A stretch of 64,000 nt of DNA, from contig NZ_JAKWBN010000007.1 of the NCBI RefSeq assembly GCF_022511585.1, positions 87,625 to 151,624 on the forward strand, in the 5' to 3' direction. Every line of letters starts with the position of its first letter. Position 1 is the stretch's first letter. The translations under genes were made by a program, and so were the position numbers. Origin of the DNA: Shimazuella soli. Lineage in GTDB: Bacteria; Bacillota; Bacilli; Thermoactinomycetales; Thermoactinomycetaceae. Of this stretch, positions 1 to 8,373 are shown in pieces. The notes under the pieces are model-generated. The model was not told where the DNA came from and did not search any database. It saw only the letters and a list, made by a program, of their open reading frames with translations.

Positions 1-593
1 CAATTGAGCGATTTGACACCACTCATGAGAAAAAATTACATCTCATAGTCGTTAGTAAAGATTTGCATTACTTTAACCATATTCATCCTGAGTTAAAAGG
101 AAAGGGATTATTTGAAGTGACCACACGGTTTCCTGCTGGTGGAGAATACAAACTATTCTCTGATTTCGTTCCTACAGGGGGCACTGCCACAACAAAGAGT
201 GAATGGGTCAAAGTGGAAGGAAAACCTTCAGCTTCTGTTTCTATTCAACCTGATCAGAATTGGACAAAGTCAGTAAACGGCAAAGAGATAACATTGGAAA
301 CAGATCGTTTACAAGCTGGAAAAGAGACAATGTTGACCTTTATGATTAAAGATGATCAGACTAAAAAACCGATTACAAACTTGGAGCAATATTTAGGTGC
401 GGTGGGACATGTTGTGATAATAACAAAAGATACAAATAAATATTTACATGTACATCCAATGGAAGAAAAAGCAACAGGTCCTGATGCTAAATTTATGACT
501 ACTTTCCCTCAGCGTGGTATCTATAAAATCTGGGCTCAATTCCAACATGAAGGAAAAGTCATCACCGTTCCGTTTGTGGTGAACGTATCATAA
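1..593 (+). CDS. Metal-associated extracytoplasmic protein, 5' truncated by the window edge
   Basis: The frame is open from the window edge; a TTG at 63 is internal because homology-like sequence (HEKKLHLIVVSKDLHYF) continues upstream of it. The visible 196 residues form two related halves, each with a 'HIHPE' or 'HVHPM' histidine motif followed by a 'F..GG.YK.....F' or 'FPQRGIYKIWAQF' beta-strand pattern. This resembles the cupredoxin/YtkA-like secreted proteins found next to copper genes. The missing N-terminus should carry the signal peptide or lipobox. The next gene encodes a CsoR-type copper sensor, which supports a role in copper handling. The family is recognised by pattern; the function is inferred from context. 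Confidence 0.75.
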   Translation, partial: IERFDTTHEKKLHLIVVSKDLHYFNHIHPELKGKGLFEVTTRFPAGGEYKLFSDFVPTGGTATTKSEWVKVEGKPSASVSIQPDQNWTKSVNGKEITLETDRLQAGKETMLTFMIKDDQTKKPITNLEQYLGAVGHVVIITKDTNKYLHVHPMEEKATGPDAKFMTTFPQRGIYKIWAQFQHEGKVITVPFVVNVS

Positions 594-683
594 AAGACAC
601 TTAGGCTAATAGAGTGGATATAGGGTAGGGGGCTATGTTAAAATAAGGGGAGGAATCAGTATTTAAGATCGGAGAGAATGATC

Positions 684-1016
684 ATGGATATAAATACAAA
701 TGAAAAAGGGACCCAAGAAGCTTGCCATGCAGAGGATGTCCGTAAAAGTCATCACTCTGATAAAATCAAGAAAAACCTGATGAACCGTTTAAGTCGAATA
801 GAAGGACAAGTTCGTGGTGTCAAAGGATTGATAGAAAAGGATACGTATTGCGATGATGTGTTAAATCAAATTGCTTCCATTCAATCCGCATTAAATGGTG
901 TTGGCAAGCTGCTGCTAGAACAGCATTTGAAAACGTGTGTAGTAGAACGATTTCAGGAAGGCGATGAAGAGGTAATTGATGAACTATTGATCACTGTGAA
1001 CAAGCTGATGAAATAA
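684..1016 (+). CDS. csoR: CsoR-family metal-sensing transcriptional repressor
   Basis: This small all-helical DUF156 (CsoR/RcnR/FrmR) repressor is 110 residues long. The family core 'NRLSRIEGQVRGVKGLIE' is at residues 34-51. The Cu(I) triad Cys-His-Cys of CsoR is present as Cys56 (YCDDVL), His81 and Cys85 (HLKTC), so copper is the likely ligand. An ATG at 678 is only 3 nt from the GGAG at 671; the ATG at 684 has normal spacing and is preferred. The N-terminal tail has extra Cys and His (EACHAED, KSHH). It lies 90 bp after the metal-associated gene, probably in one copper-responsive unit. No copA/copZ lies within the window; they may be upstream. Confidence 0.88.
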   Translation: MDINTNEKGTQEACHAEDVRKSHHSDKIKKNLMNRLSRIEGQVRGVKGLIEKDTYCDDVLNQIASIQSALNGVGKLLLEQHLKTCVVERFQEGDEEVIDELLITVNKLMK

Positions 1017-1149
1017 AAGAGATCATTGGATGTCTGTTTCAGCAAACAATAGGACGAGATATTCCATTTTACCTTTCTCCCTTTTTTTCGATAGAATAGT
1101 ATAAGCCAACTGATAGTTTGTACTAGTGGTAGAAAAGGAGTTGTTTGTG

Positions 1150-1371
1150 ATGGAACAGAATCAGGGCAAGAAAAGACATACCGGTTGGAGAATACTAGGT
1201 TATATTTGTGTTGTACTTACTGTACTTTTGGCATTAGCCGCTATAAACAATATTGCTGGTGCAAGCGGCGGTGATGCTGCTGAGCGTATAGGGCGAATTA
1301 TCGGCGCTGTACTTGTTCCTGTATTGGTGGGATTTTTTGCTCGTTACTGTTTTCGCCGGTCAAACCGATAG
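1150..1371 (+). CDS. Small two-TM membrane protein, unknown function
   Basis: The 73-residue product starts at the ATG at 1150, placed 11 nt after AGGAG; an in-frame GTG at 1126 lacks a ribosome site. A basic N-terminus (KKRHTGWR) leads into a first hydrophobic helix (residues 16-35), a small glycine-rich loop (ASGGDAAERIGRI), a second helix (about 48-66) and a basic tail (RRSNR). Both ends are therefore probably cytoplasmic. It has its own terminator immediately downstream. I do not recognise a family. Confidence 0.6.
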   Translation: MEQNQGKKRHTGWRILGYICVVLTVLLALAAINNIAGASGGDAAERIGRIIGAVLVPVLVGFFARYCFRRSNR

Positions 1372-1384
1372 ATAAATAAGGAAA

Positions 1385-1416
1385 CCCGCTGCGAAAACTA
1401 TGCAGCGGGCTTTTTT
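1385..1416. terminator. Bidirectional intrinsic terminator
   Basis: An 8-bp perfect GC stem CCCGCTGC/GCAGCGGG with a 9-nt loop is followed by six T. It ends the small membrane gene on the + strand and overlaps the end of the minus-strand DUF3592 remnant. Confidence 0.85.
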
Positions 1417-1667
1417 CTGCGCAATCTTCCATACAAAATAAAGATTTCCATCAGCAGACCGATTCCAGCAGAAGTCCAAATTTGTTTTGTGACTGACCCG
1501 TCTAATTTTGTTGCAAGCATTGGTCGAAGCCAGCCGGAAGGGTCTGCTATAACGTTTACTTTTTGTCCGACCTTTAAGTTATCCCAGCAGCCTGTTGCTT
1601 CTGTCATCGTGTATCGGATAGGTTTTCTATCTGTTGTTACAATCGTGCGGCTTTTTTCTTTTGTGTT
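1398..1667 (-). pseudogene. C-terminal remnant of a DUF3592-type membrane protein
   Basis: The minus frame is open from an in-frame TGA at about 1668 to 1398 and reads TDRKPIRYTMTEATGCWDNL, then KVGQKVNVIADPSGWLRP, a membrane helix (IWTSAGIGLLMEIFILYG) and a basic tail RLRRKK. That pattern ('...G..V.V..DP......P' before a final TM) is typical of the second half of DUF3592 proteins. The similarity starts upstream of the only ATG (1607), and no start codon with a ribosome site precedes it. I infer that the 5' half with the first membrane helix was lost. A short expressed protein from 1607 cannot be excluded. Confidence 0.5.
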
Positions 1668-1677
1668 TCAAATAAAA

Positions 1678-1718
1678 AACAACCATACTTGATAGAATAA
1701 ATTCAAGTATGGTTGTTT
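1678..1718 (-). terminator. mgsA terminator
   Basis: A 15-bp inverted repeat (AACAACCATACTTGA ... TCAAGTATGGTTGTT) has A and T runs on both sides, so it can act in both directions. It overlaps the last codons of mgsA. Confidence 0.8.
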
Positions 1719-2110
1719 TCTTCATCTTTTTCTTTTAACAGCCAACCAATTTCTAGTGCTTGTACCAACAAAGTAGCCGTTGATTGGTTTGTTGCTAGAG
1801 GTATACCATAAACATCGCATAGGCGAAGCAAAGCACTGATATCGGGTTCATGAGGCTGCGCGGTGAGTGGGTCACGAAAGAAAAAGATCAAATCGAGATC
1901 ACCCATGGCAATGAGAGAACCTATTTGCTGATCTCCGCCTAATGGTCCTGATTTTAATAGATGAATGTCCAAATTTGTCGCTTCCATGATGCGTTTTCCG
2001 GTTGTTCCTGTTGCATAGAGGGAATATGGCTGAAAAACAGATTCATATTTCCTCATAAACTCAACCATTTCTACTTTCTTTTTATCGTGGGCTACTAGAG
2101 CTATTTTCAA
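1703..2110 (-). CDS. mgsA: Methylglyoxal synthase
   Basis: MgsA converts dihydroxyacetone phosphate to methylglyoxal and phosphate, a glycolytic bypass that relieves phosphate limitation or sugar-phosphate stress in the cytoplasm. The 135-residue product has the family signatures: N-terminal '[12 protein letters not shown]', phosphate-binding '[10 protein letters not shown]', '[11 protein letters not shown]' and '[14 protein letters not shown]' with the catalytic aspartates. The length is normal for the family. It is monocistronic in this window with its own terminator; no methylglyoxal detoxification gene is adjacent. Confidence 0.97.
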   Translation of the reverse strand: MKIALVAHDKKKVEMVEFMRKYESVFQPYSLYATGTTGKRIMEATNLDIHLLKSGPLGGDQQIGSLIAMGDLDLIFFFRDPLTAQPHEPDISALLRLCDVYGIPLATNQSTATLLVQALEIGWLLKEKDEENNHT

Positions 2111-2370
2111 CGTAACCGCCCCATTTATCAGATTTCATCTGTTATAGCTAGGAGATGTAATTATTATATATGATTTGTAGGTTGAATTTAAGAGAATGAA
2201 ATGACTGTTTTATTTTCCATAATTAGTATAAATTTATTTATTAAATATATAAAAATAATGCCAAATGGCTAATTTTTCGATATTTCTGTTGACGTTAAAG
2301 CATAATTTTATTAGTCTTATAAAGGTTCCACAAATAAAAAAATGCACAGCAAAGAAAGGAATGAATTACT

Positions 2371-2547
2371 TTGGAATCTTATTTTCATTTGGAAACTTAT
2401 ACAAATGACACGAGAAGCAAAATTTATCGAGAAGTAAAAAATATCCCTGCTACAGAATTGGAATCCACTATCCCAGCAGGTGTTTCTACAAGTACAAAAC
2501 CAAAATGGATGAACTGGTTACGTGTAGTCCCATTTCTTAAATTCTAG
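2371..2547 (+). CDS. Putative 58-residue small protein (TTG start)
   Basis: A TTG start sits 10 nt after an AAAGAAAGGA ribosome site and opens a 58-codon frame (MESYFHLETYTNDTRSK ... WMNWLRVVPFLKF) ending in TAG. It is polar at the N-terminus and ends in an aromatic, hydrophobic segment. No signal peptide and no known family are evident. The tail has the look of a small secreted or membrane-interacting peptide, but no processing or export genes lie nearby. Support is the ribosome site and the position in an otherwise empty gap with stop-rich flanks. Confidence 0.4.
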   Translation: MESYFHLETYTNDTRSKIYREVKNIPATELESTIPAGVSTSTKPKWMNWLRVVPFLKF

Positions 2548-3084
2548 GATTCCTCTTCTTTTCTCGCTTCGCTTCTTCTGCATTTGTTATTCCTATCGTT
2601 TGATTACCTAAATTCCCATTCTTCATCTTTTTCTATGTCATTGTTTTAAAGGAGACATTTTCAAATGAAATATTAGCAAGAATTGTTTAGTACTGGATAA
2701 TTAAGCAGTATTTACACCAAAGACAGGTTTGGATATTAGGTCAAACTCTACTGCCTAATACGAAAATCTGTCTTTTTTGTTGTTTTATGCTGAAAGCGAT
2801 TTCTTCTTATTATTCATTTTTACGCGAAAAGCTTGTCTTTGTCAATAATTTTTTTGATGTATTAAATTTATTTCATTTAAATTTCTGTGAATAACTATTA
2901 CATAGAGAGTTTTGGAAGAAAATTTTTTAGTTTTATAGTTTCGTAGAATAATTTAAGGTTTTTAATTTGGTAAGAATTAGCTGTTCATTTCAGAAAATTA
3001 GATGAATGCCTTTTTGAAGATGGAAGTTCAAAAACTATCCTAGCATTTTTTGGGGATGTTTTTTTATCATGCATAAAGCGCGAA
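2548..3084. other. AT-rich gap without a convincing gene
   Basis: About 540 bases hold no credible ORF. A GGAG-type ribosome site near 2652 precedes only a three-codon frame (ATG AAA TAT TAG). A two-tier stem with a T run (2720-2777) is the only clear element. Confidence 0.6.
2720..2777 (+). terminator. Two-tier hairpin with T run; possible end of a small transcript
   Basis: The outer stem AAGACAG/CTGTCTT encloses an inner stem TATTAGG/CCTAATA and is followed by a run of T. No gene ends directly before it, so it may terminate the 2371-2547 transcript or a short noncoding RNA. Confidence 0.6.
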
Positions 3085-3146
3085 TTTTTGCTGCAATTTT
3101 AGTAGCCTATACTGGCGATTCGACACTCTACGAGGAGTACCTGTGG
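3085..3146 (+). promoter_or_regulatory. Promoter and pairing leader of GC-rich cassette 1
   Basis: A weak -35 (TTTTTG) and a -10 TATACT at 3108-3113 are 17 bp apart. The leader 3122-3146 contains SD AGGAG (3133-3137) and start GTG (3143). It is complementary to the segment after the stop at 3968-3994: TACCTGTGG pairs with CCACAGGTA, AGGAG with CTCTT, TCT with AGA and GACAC with GTGTC. Both SD and start codon would be buried. Confidence 0.65.
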
Positions 3147-3964
3147 CAGCGATCCGTGAGATCCCGGAACCGGAGCAGTTCCTGAGGAACGAGGATGACC
3201 AGTTCACCCTCATCATCATCACCCCCTCGGGTGAGAAGTACTACTTGGTTCCCTACTCGGAGGAGCTCTTCCCGAGTTTCCTCAAGGCTCTTCGGGTTCG
3301 TCCCGGAGACAAGGGGATCTGGTGGGCGTTTCGACCGCCGAGCGTCATCGACAGCGAGGAGAAGGGTCGGAACCACTACGACCGTGCGATCCACGAGTGC
3401 ATCGAGGACCGCAAGCGTCAGCCGTACATGATGCTCAACGAAAAGCGCGAAGTCGTTGGGATCATCTCGATCACGGACATCATCCGTGAGACCAAGTTCG
3501 GCAAGCTCGTCAGGAGGTTCCTGAGCGACAAGCTCGTCATCGAGCTGAATGCCGAGATCCTCAAGCTCGACGTGAGGATCACGAAGCTGGACCACAAGCT
3601 TGAAAGGCTTGTAGGCAAGCTCAACCCGCACCTCTACCTGTTCGGCAAGCGGTTCACCTGGTTCGGCAAGCGCCTCATCAAGTGTATCCAGCTCGGCAAG
3701 TCAGGCAAGTTCGGCTGGGTGGTGCTCAACGAGGAGCACCAGCATCAGGGACTCGCTTCCGCAGCGATCGCCCGACTGGAGGAGTGGGGTTTCGAAGGCA
3801 ACCGCTTCGACGTTCTCACCGCAGACATCGCGGACAAGAACAAGAAGTCCCTTCGCTGCTTCGAGCGGCGAAACTTCAAGCGCGAGGTCGACGGTGAGCC
3901 CAGGCCCGGCGCCGATGGTGAGCTGAACACCATGGGGTTCTATGTGAAGAAGCGCGCTGCGTAA
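3143..3964 (+). CDS. GC-rich orphan gene, GNAT acetyltransferase-like C-terminus (cassette 1)
   Basis: The 273-residue soluble protein starts at GTG with SD AGGAG 5 nt upstream. Residues about 185-245 look like the core of a GNAT N-acetyltransferase: beta strand 'GWVVLNEEH', acetyl-CoA loop 'HQHQGLASAAIARLEEWGF', then 'VLTADIADKNKKSLRCFERR' and a closing strand. The central part (about 140-180) is basic and helical with repeated 'LDVRITKLDHKLERL' and 'FGKR' motifs, which is not usual in GNATs. Base use (codons ending C/G, near 58 % GC) is quite unlike its neighbours, which suggests transfer. It stands alone with its own promoter and hairpin. The substrate is unknown. Confidence 0.75.
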   Translation: MAAIREIPEPEQFLRNEDDQFTLIIITPSGEKYYLVPYSEELFPSFLKALRVRPGDKGIWWAFRPPSVIDSEEKGRNHYDRAIHECIEDRKRQPYMMLNEKREVVGIISITDIIRETKFGKLVRRFLSDKLVIELNAEILKLDVRITKLDHKLERLVGKLNPHLYLFGKRFTWFGKRLIKCIQLGKSGKFGWVVLNEEHQHQGLASAAIARLEEWGFEGNRFDVLTADIADKNKKSLRCFERRNFKREVDGEPRPGADGELNTMGFYVKKRAA

Positions 3965-3967
3965 CCT

Positions 3968-4028
3968 CCACAGGTATCTCTTCACAGAAGTGTCCTCCCT
4001 ACCAGCATGCACTGTGCAGGTGGGGAGG
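3968..4028 (+). terminator. Pairing trailer plus GC-rich hairpin of cassette 1
   Basis: The trailer starts 3 nt after the stop codon. 3968-3994 is the complement of the cassette's leader. It abuts an imperfect 10-bp stem CCTCCCTACC/GGTGGGGAGG (3994-4028). There is no T run, so factor-independent termination is not assured. Confidence 0.65.
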
Positions 4029-4630
4029 TGCTACATAAATAGATCGAATATTTTGATCATATAATTTTAAAAACTCCTTTCATCCCGATTATAGACATCT
4101 TGCACAATTATTTGCCTTTTTAAAGTCTCCCCTTTTTTAATTTATCTATATAATGACTCTATTATTTTCTCTTCCAAGATTTAAAACCAACTTTAGTGTA
4201 TTCGATGCTTAATTTCATTGATAAAGAAGAAGTGATCAGCTCCTTCTCATGAAATAGAGAATGTTATTTTTTTGTGCATAATTTTGTCCTACATACATAA
4301 TATCTAATCTCCTATAATTATACAATTCTTATTTTTTGTATTTTTTTATTTTTTTGGGGTTGACATACTATTTTTCCTATATGTTACAATATTGGAGTAT
4401 CACAGAAATATTTTTCAGCTTGACGATATACTTTGCTGATATGTTTCTGTTTTGCGAATTTGTTGCCTCTGCAGAAATCCCCGCAAATGATAATAGAATA
4501 GACATAGTGTTCTTTCTCACGCCGAAGAAAATAGTTGTTTTCCTCTGCCCGTTTTGGGCTGCTTTGTGTGCAAAACAGATGCAAAACTTCTTTTGTCCCA
4601 TCATTATTTTTCCTCGAAAGGATGAAGTGG
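4029..4630. promoter_or_regulatory. Long AT-rich upstream region of the DUF11 array
   Basis: About 600 bases carry no credible gene; overlapping frames on both strands lack ribosome sites. A TTGACA at 4360-4365 with TACAAT at 4385-4390 (19-bp spacer) is the best promoter candidate. It leaves a leader of about 230 nt before the first DUF11 gene. Confidence 0.45.
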
Positions 4631-6670
4631 ATGGCATTGCTTCGGCGGTTTTCGACAACTACGAAGGGCGCGATGACTTTTACTGGTAATACGCTCGGCT
4701 ATGGTGAGCTAAATACCATCTATAATGACATTGGCGCGTTTCTGACCCTCGATGTTTCCCAGCAAGTTCCTGGTTACCCTCTTGGAAGTACACTCGATTG
4801 GAAAAAGAATTCTTCGATGGCTTATCTCAATCTCCCTGCCGGCAGTGAAGTGTTATATGCAGAATTGATTTGGGGGGGTTCCACTAAATCAAGTAAAGAA
4901 GATGTGACAAGTGAGATCAATACTCCCGTTACATTAATGGATTCATTGGGAGGATCGCAGTCGATCACACCTGATCCTGCAACAGCCCAGCAAGTCACCC
5001 ATGAATCGCAAGTGTTTTATATTCGTTCTGCGGATATTACGGATATCGTGAAAAACAGCGGTGCTGGGTCTTATGTAGTCTATGGCGTGCCAGCTACGGT
5101 ACTCCATCCAAGCAGAAGTAATGCTGCTGGTTGGACACTGGCAGTTATTTATAAAGATGTATCTCTAGCCCTGCGCAATATGAACCTCTTTGTAGGTATT
5201 GCCTCGATCGACCGAACTGGATTTGTCGATCAAACCATCTCTGGTTTTGCTACCCCTGATTCAAGACCATTCGCTGCACGTGCGTTATTGACAGCGATAG
5301 AAGGTGATAGTTTCATCCCCAAAGATCAGTTTTTATTTGGACCTGATACAAGCAGTTTACAAGTTATTTCTGGACCAAATAATTTAGCTGATAATTTTTT
5401 CGCTTCTCAGATCAATGATGACAATGGAAATTTGGACACCAATGGGACAGCTGGTACAAACAATGTAATCCCTGGCCAAAAGCAATCCGCCAATCGCTAT
5501 GGTTGGGATATTACCAATGTCGATGTTTCTAGTGCGATGGATACATCCCAGACATCTGCAATTGCACGTCTTGCGACGAAAGGAGATGGATTTGTCTTAT
5601 CTGGCCTTGGATTGCAGATTGATGTAAACAGCCCAGATATACAAATGGAGAAAACCGTTGACAAAGATATTGCTGTAGTTGGAGATATATTGACCTATAC
5701 TATTTTGCTTTCTAACAATGGATTGGTAGAAGCAGAGAATGCCATTTTTACGGATAAACTCCCTGCGAGTGTTTCGTTTGTTCCCGGCAGTTTGCAAATA
5801 GATGGAATTGCTCAACCGACAGCAGACCCTACCAGAGGTGTATCGGTTGGTTCCGTATCTATCGAAGGACCAGTGGAAATTGTATTTCAAGTAGAAGTTA
5901 CTTCTGTTCCGCCAAGTGGGAAAGTCCTCAACAAAGGAATGTTAGATTATGAGTTTCATAGTGCCCCTAGCCTTCCTGTGAGCTATGGTTCGAATGAATC
6001 AAATGAAGTAGAAACCGTGGTCAAACGAGTTCAAATTGATGCGGTGAAAATGGAAGATAAATCGGTTTACGACAAAGAAAATGAAGTAATTACGTATACC
6101 ATTCTCGTCTCTAATAATGGTGATGTTGATGCTAATAATATTTTGGTCAAAGATGCGATTCCAGTTGGCACTGCCTTTGTTCCAGGCAGTATAAAAGTGA
6201 ATGGCACTTCCACAACAGGTGATCTAACATCTGGTATCCCAGTTGGTTCCCTTGCTCCTGATCAGAGTGTGGAAATCACGTTCCAAGTATCTGTGCTAGC
6301 TCCATTACCATCGCAAATAGATAATCAAGCAGAAGTGAGTTATGACTATCAATTAAAGCCAGATGGCGAGGTTATATCAGAAAGCGAGACAACAAATGTT
6401 GTTACGGCAGTGATCCTAACAGAATGCCAGAAAGCACAAAATCAAATTTTTGAATCAGTAGCACAGCAAGAAGTGGCATTAGCTAGATTGATACAGGCAG
6501 AAAGCACCAAAGTAAAAACAGCAGTAGAAGCTTTTTCGGAAGGAAGAATTACTGCCAGTCAACTTGCAAGAATCAATCGCAGTGCTGAACAGGTGACACG
6601 AAAAATAGCTCAGTTGGAGAACGTCCTCAAAGAAAAACTGGATATCGCCAAGCAGATTTGTTGCTCGTAA
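4631..6670 (+). CDS. DUF11-repeat surface-type protein 1 of 5
   Basis: The 679-residue product starts at the ATG at 4631 because 'MALLRRFSTTTKGAMTFTG' aligns with the starts of its paralogues; frame further upstream has no matching paralogue sequence. Residues 1-335 are the conserved beta-rich head ('TFTGNTLG', 'AELIWGGS', 'SQINDDNGNLDT', 'YGWDITNVDVS'). Two DUF11 domains follow at about 336-455 and 466-590, each with the 'VGDILTYTILLSNNG' and 'FVPGS' patterns. A helical tail (597-679) ends in CCS. No signal peptide or LPXTG motif is seen. Known relatives are DUF11 proteins of Bacillus that may sit in spore outer layers; that location is inference here. Confidence 0.85.
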   Translation: MALLRRFSTTTKGAMTFTGNTLGYGELNTIYNDIGAFLTLDVSQQVPGYPLGSTLDWKKNSSMAYLNLPAGSEVLYAELIWGGSTKSSKEDVTSEINTPVTLMDSLGGSQSITPDPATAQQVTHESQVFYIRSADITDIVKNSGAGSYVVYGVPATVLHPSRSNAAGWTLAVIYKDVSLALRNMNLFVGIASIDRTGFVDQTISGFATPDSRPFAARALLTAIEGDSFIPKDQFLFGPDTSSLQVISGPNNLADNFFASQINDDNGNLDTNGTAGTNNVIPGQKQSANRYGWDITNVDVSSAMDTSQTSAIARLATKGDGFVLSGLGLQIDVNSPDIQMEKTVDKDIAVVGDILTYTILLSNNGLVEAENAIFTDKLPASVSFVPGSLQIDGIAQPTADPTRGVSVGSVSIEGPVEIVFQVEVTSVPPSGKVLNKGMLDYEFHSAPSLPVSYGSNESNEVETVVKRVQIDAVKMEDKSVYDKENEVITYTILVSNNGDVDANNILVKDAIPVGTAFVPGSIKVNGTSTTGDLTSGIPVGSLAPDQSVEITFQVSVLAPLPSQIDNQAEVSYDYQLKPDGEVISESETTNVVTAVILTECQKAQNQIFESVAQQEVALARLIQAESTKVKTAVEAFSEGRITASQLARINRSAEQVTRKIAQLENVLKEKLDIAKQICCS

Positions 6671-6697
6671 TGTGATTCAAAGCAAAGGAGGAGAAGC

Positions 6698-8350
6698 ATG
6701 CCATTTTATCAACGCTTTACGAAAACGACAAATGGGCAATTAACTTTTACTGGTAACACGTTGGGTTATGCCGATGGCAGTACGGACATTGGGGCATTTA
6801 TCACCATTGATACTTCTAAACAGGTAGGTGGGTATCCAGCAGGCAGTACGATGAATTGGCAAGAAAATTCATCTTCCGCAGTTTTGCGTATGGTTGATGA
6901 TGCAGAAGTGCTGTATGCGGAGTTGATTTGGGGCGGATCAACTAACTCTAATTCGGAAAATGTGATCGGATCGATCAATACAGCTGTTACCTTTACAACA
7001 CCTGCCGGTACTTTTTCCATAAGTCCTGATCCGTTAACAGCTAGGGAAGAACCGGCAAGTGGTGGGCAAGTATTTTATGTACGATCTGCAAATGTGACGA
7101 GTTTTGTTCAAGCAGGCGGAGCAGGCCTGTACACAACAGGAGGAGTACCAGGTACCGTTCGACCAAAGATTGGGGAGACCAATACAGTTGGTTGGACGTT
7201 AGCAGTAGCGTATAAACATCCAGATCTGAAAATTCGGAATATGAATATCTATGCTGGTTCCCAAGTTATTTCCATGTTTAATCCACCTGTAGATGAGCGA
7301 TTATATGGGTTTATGACCTTAGAAGCGGGAGAAGTAAAAGGTCGTGTGATGCTGACTGCGATGGAAGGGAACTCCAATCTCCCAGGGGACCGGTTTGAGT
7401 TTGGTCCTGATGCTTCATCGCTTCAAGTCATCTCTGGACCAAATAATCCAGCCGATAACTTCTTTGCTTCACAGATTAACGATGACAATGGAAATTTAGA
7501 TACAAGCGGGACAGCAGGTACATTAAATAAACCAATAGGTTCGGATGGCTTTGGAGTGCGAACAGGATGGGATATAACGAATGTAGATGTGTCTCATACT
7601 CTGCTCAACAGTCAAGGGGAAGCGATCGTTCGGATTGCCACTGCTCAAGATACCTACTTAGTCAGTGGGTATGGTGTGCAATTGGATGCCAATAGTCCGA
7701 TTGTCAAAATGACCAAGTCAGCAGATAAAACCAAAGCAGTTGTGAACGAGATTGTTACCTACACCTTAGAAGTCAAAAATGAAGGCTTTGTACCGGCGAC
7801 TAATATTATTTTCCAAGATTTCCTCGATTCTGAGCTGGAGTATCTTCCAGATAGTTTGCGAGTACGTGGAGTACCTTTTCCGGGAGAAGATATCGAAGCA
7901 GGAGTAAATGTCGGTACGATCGCTGTTGGTGAAACAATCATCATTACGTACCAAGCAAAGATAAAAGAAGAACCACCAGGTAAGGTTGTTCACAACAAAG
8001 CGTCCATGACCTTTGACTTTCAAAGTAGACCTGATTTGCCGATTTCTACAGCGACGGTGATCAGTAATGTACCAGGAATCGAAGTGATTGAACCCCCTCC
8101 TTGTGAAGAGAGTAAAAATGAGATCATCAAAACGGTTGCCGAGGCAGAAAAAGGAATTGCCCATATCATTCGGGCAGAGGCAGAAAAAGTAGAGGCTGTA
8201 TCCCGTGCATTTCAAAACGATACTGTTTTGATCCGTGATCTCATTGCAGTAAATGAAAGTGTAGAGCAGATGCTCGATGCGGTAATTGAATTAGAAGAAA
8301 AGCTAAAAACAAAACTATCGACCGTCAAAGAAATCTGTGATTACTGCTAA
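6698..8350 (+). CDS. DUF11-repeat surface-type protein 2 of 5
   Basis: The 550-residue paralogue has a strong ribosome site (AAAGGAGGAG) before ATG, 27 bp after gene 1. The head domain is residues 1-330 ('LTFTGNTLGYADG', 'AELIWGGSTNS', 'SQINDDNGNLDTSGTAG'). There is a single DUF11 domain at about 332-450 and a helical, charged tail at 467-550 ending CDYC. It differs from genes 1 and 5 by lacking the second DUF11 repeat. The N-terminus 'MPFYQRFTKTTNG' has no export signal. It is probably cotranscribed with the other four genes, since no terminator lies between them. Confidence 0.85.
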   Translation: MPFYQRFTKTTNGQLTFTGNTLGYADGSTDIGAFITIDTSKQVGGYPAGSTMNWQENSSSAVLRMVDDAEVLYAELIWGGSTNSNSENVIGSINTAVTFTTPAGTFSISPDPLTAREEPASGGQVFYVRSANVTSFVQAGGAGLYTTGGVPGTVRPKIGETNTVGWTLAVAYKHPDLKIRNMNIYAGSQVISMFNPPVDERLYGFMTLEAGEVKGRVMLTAMEGNSNLPGDRFEFGPDASSLQVISGPNNPADNFFASQINDDNGNLDTSGTAGTLNKPIGSDGFGVRTGWDITNVDVSHTLLNSQGEAIVRIATAQDTYLVSGYGVQLDANSPIVKMTKSADKTKAVVNEIVTYTLEVKNEGFVPATNIIFQDFLDSELEYLPDSLRVRGVPFPGEDIEAGVNVGTIAVGETIIITYQAKIKEEPPGKVVHNKASMTFDFQSRPDLPISTATVISNVPGIEVIEPPPCEESKNEIIKTVAEAEKGIAHIIRAEAEKVEAVSRAFQNDTVLIRDLIAVNESVEQMLDAVIELEEKLKTKLSTVKEICDYC

Positions 8351-8373
8351 ATCAATGGGGAGGAAGGTGTATT

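Noticed and set aside
1489..1692. Plus-strand 67-codon frame opposite the DUF3592 remnant
   Set aside because: Antisense to a segment with clear DUF3592-like protein patterns; no ribosome site.
3128..3631. Long minus-strand frame opposite cassette 1 (and similar ones at 16675-17280 and 63237-63608)
   Set aside because: These are frames kept open by GC-rich codon structure of the real gene; they have no ribosome sites and no protein-like patterns.
4336..4689. Plus-strand 117-codon frame before the DUF11 array
   Set aside because: Low-complexity Phe/Tyr-rich translation over AT-rich DNA, no ribosome site, and it overlaps the true start of the first DUF11 gene.
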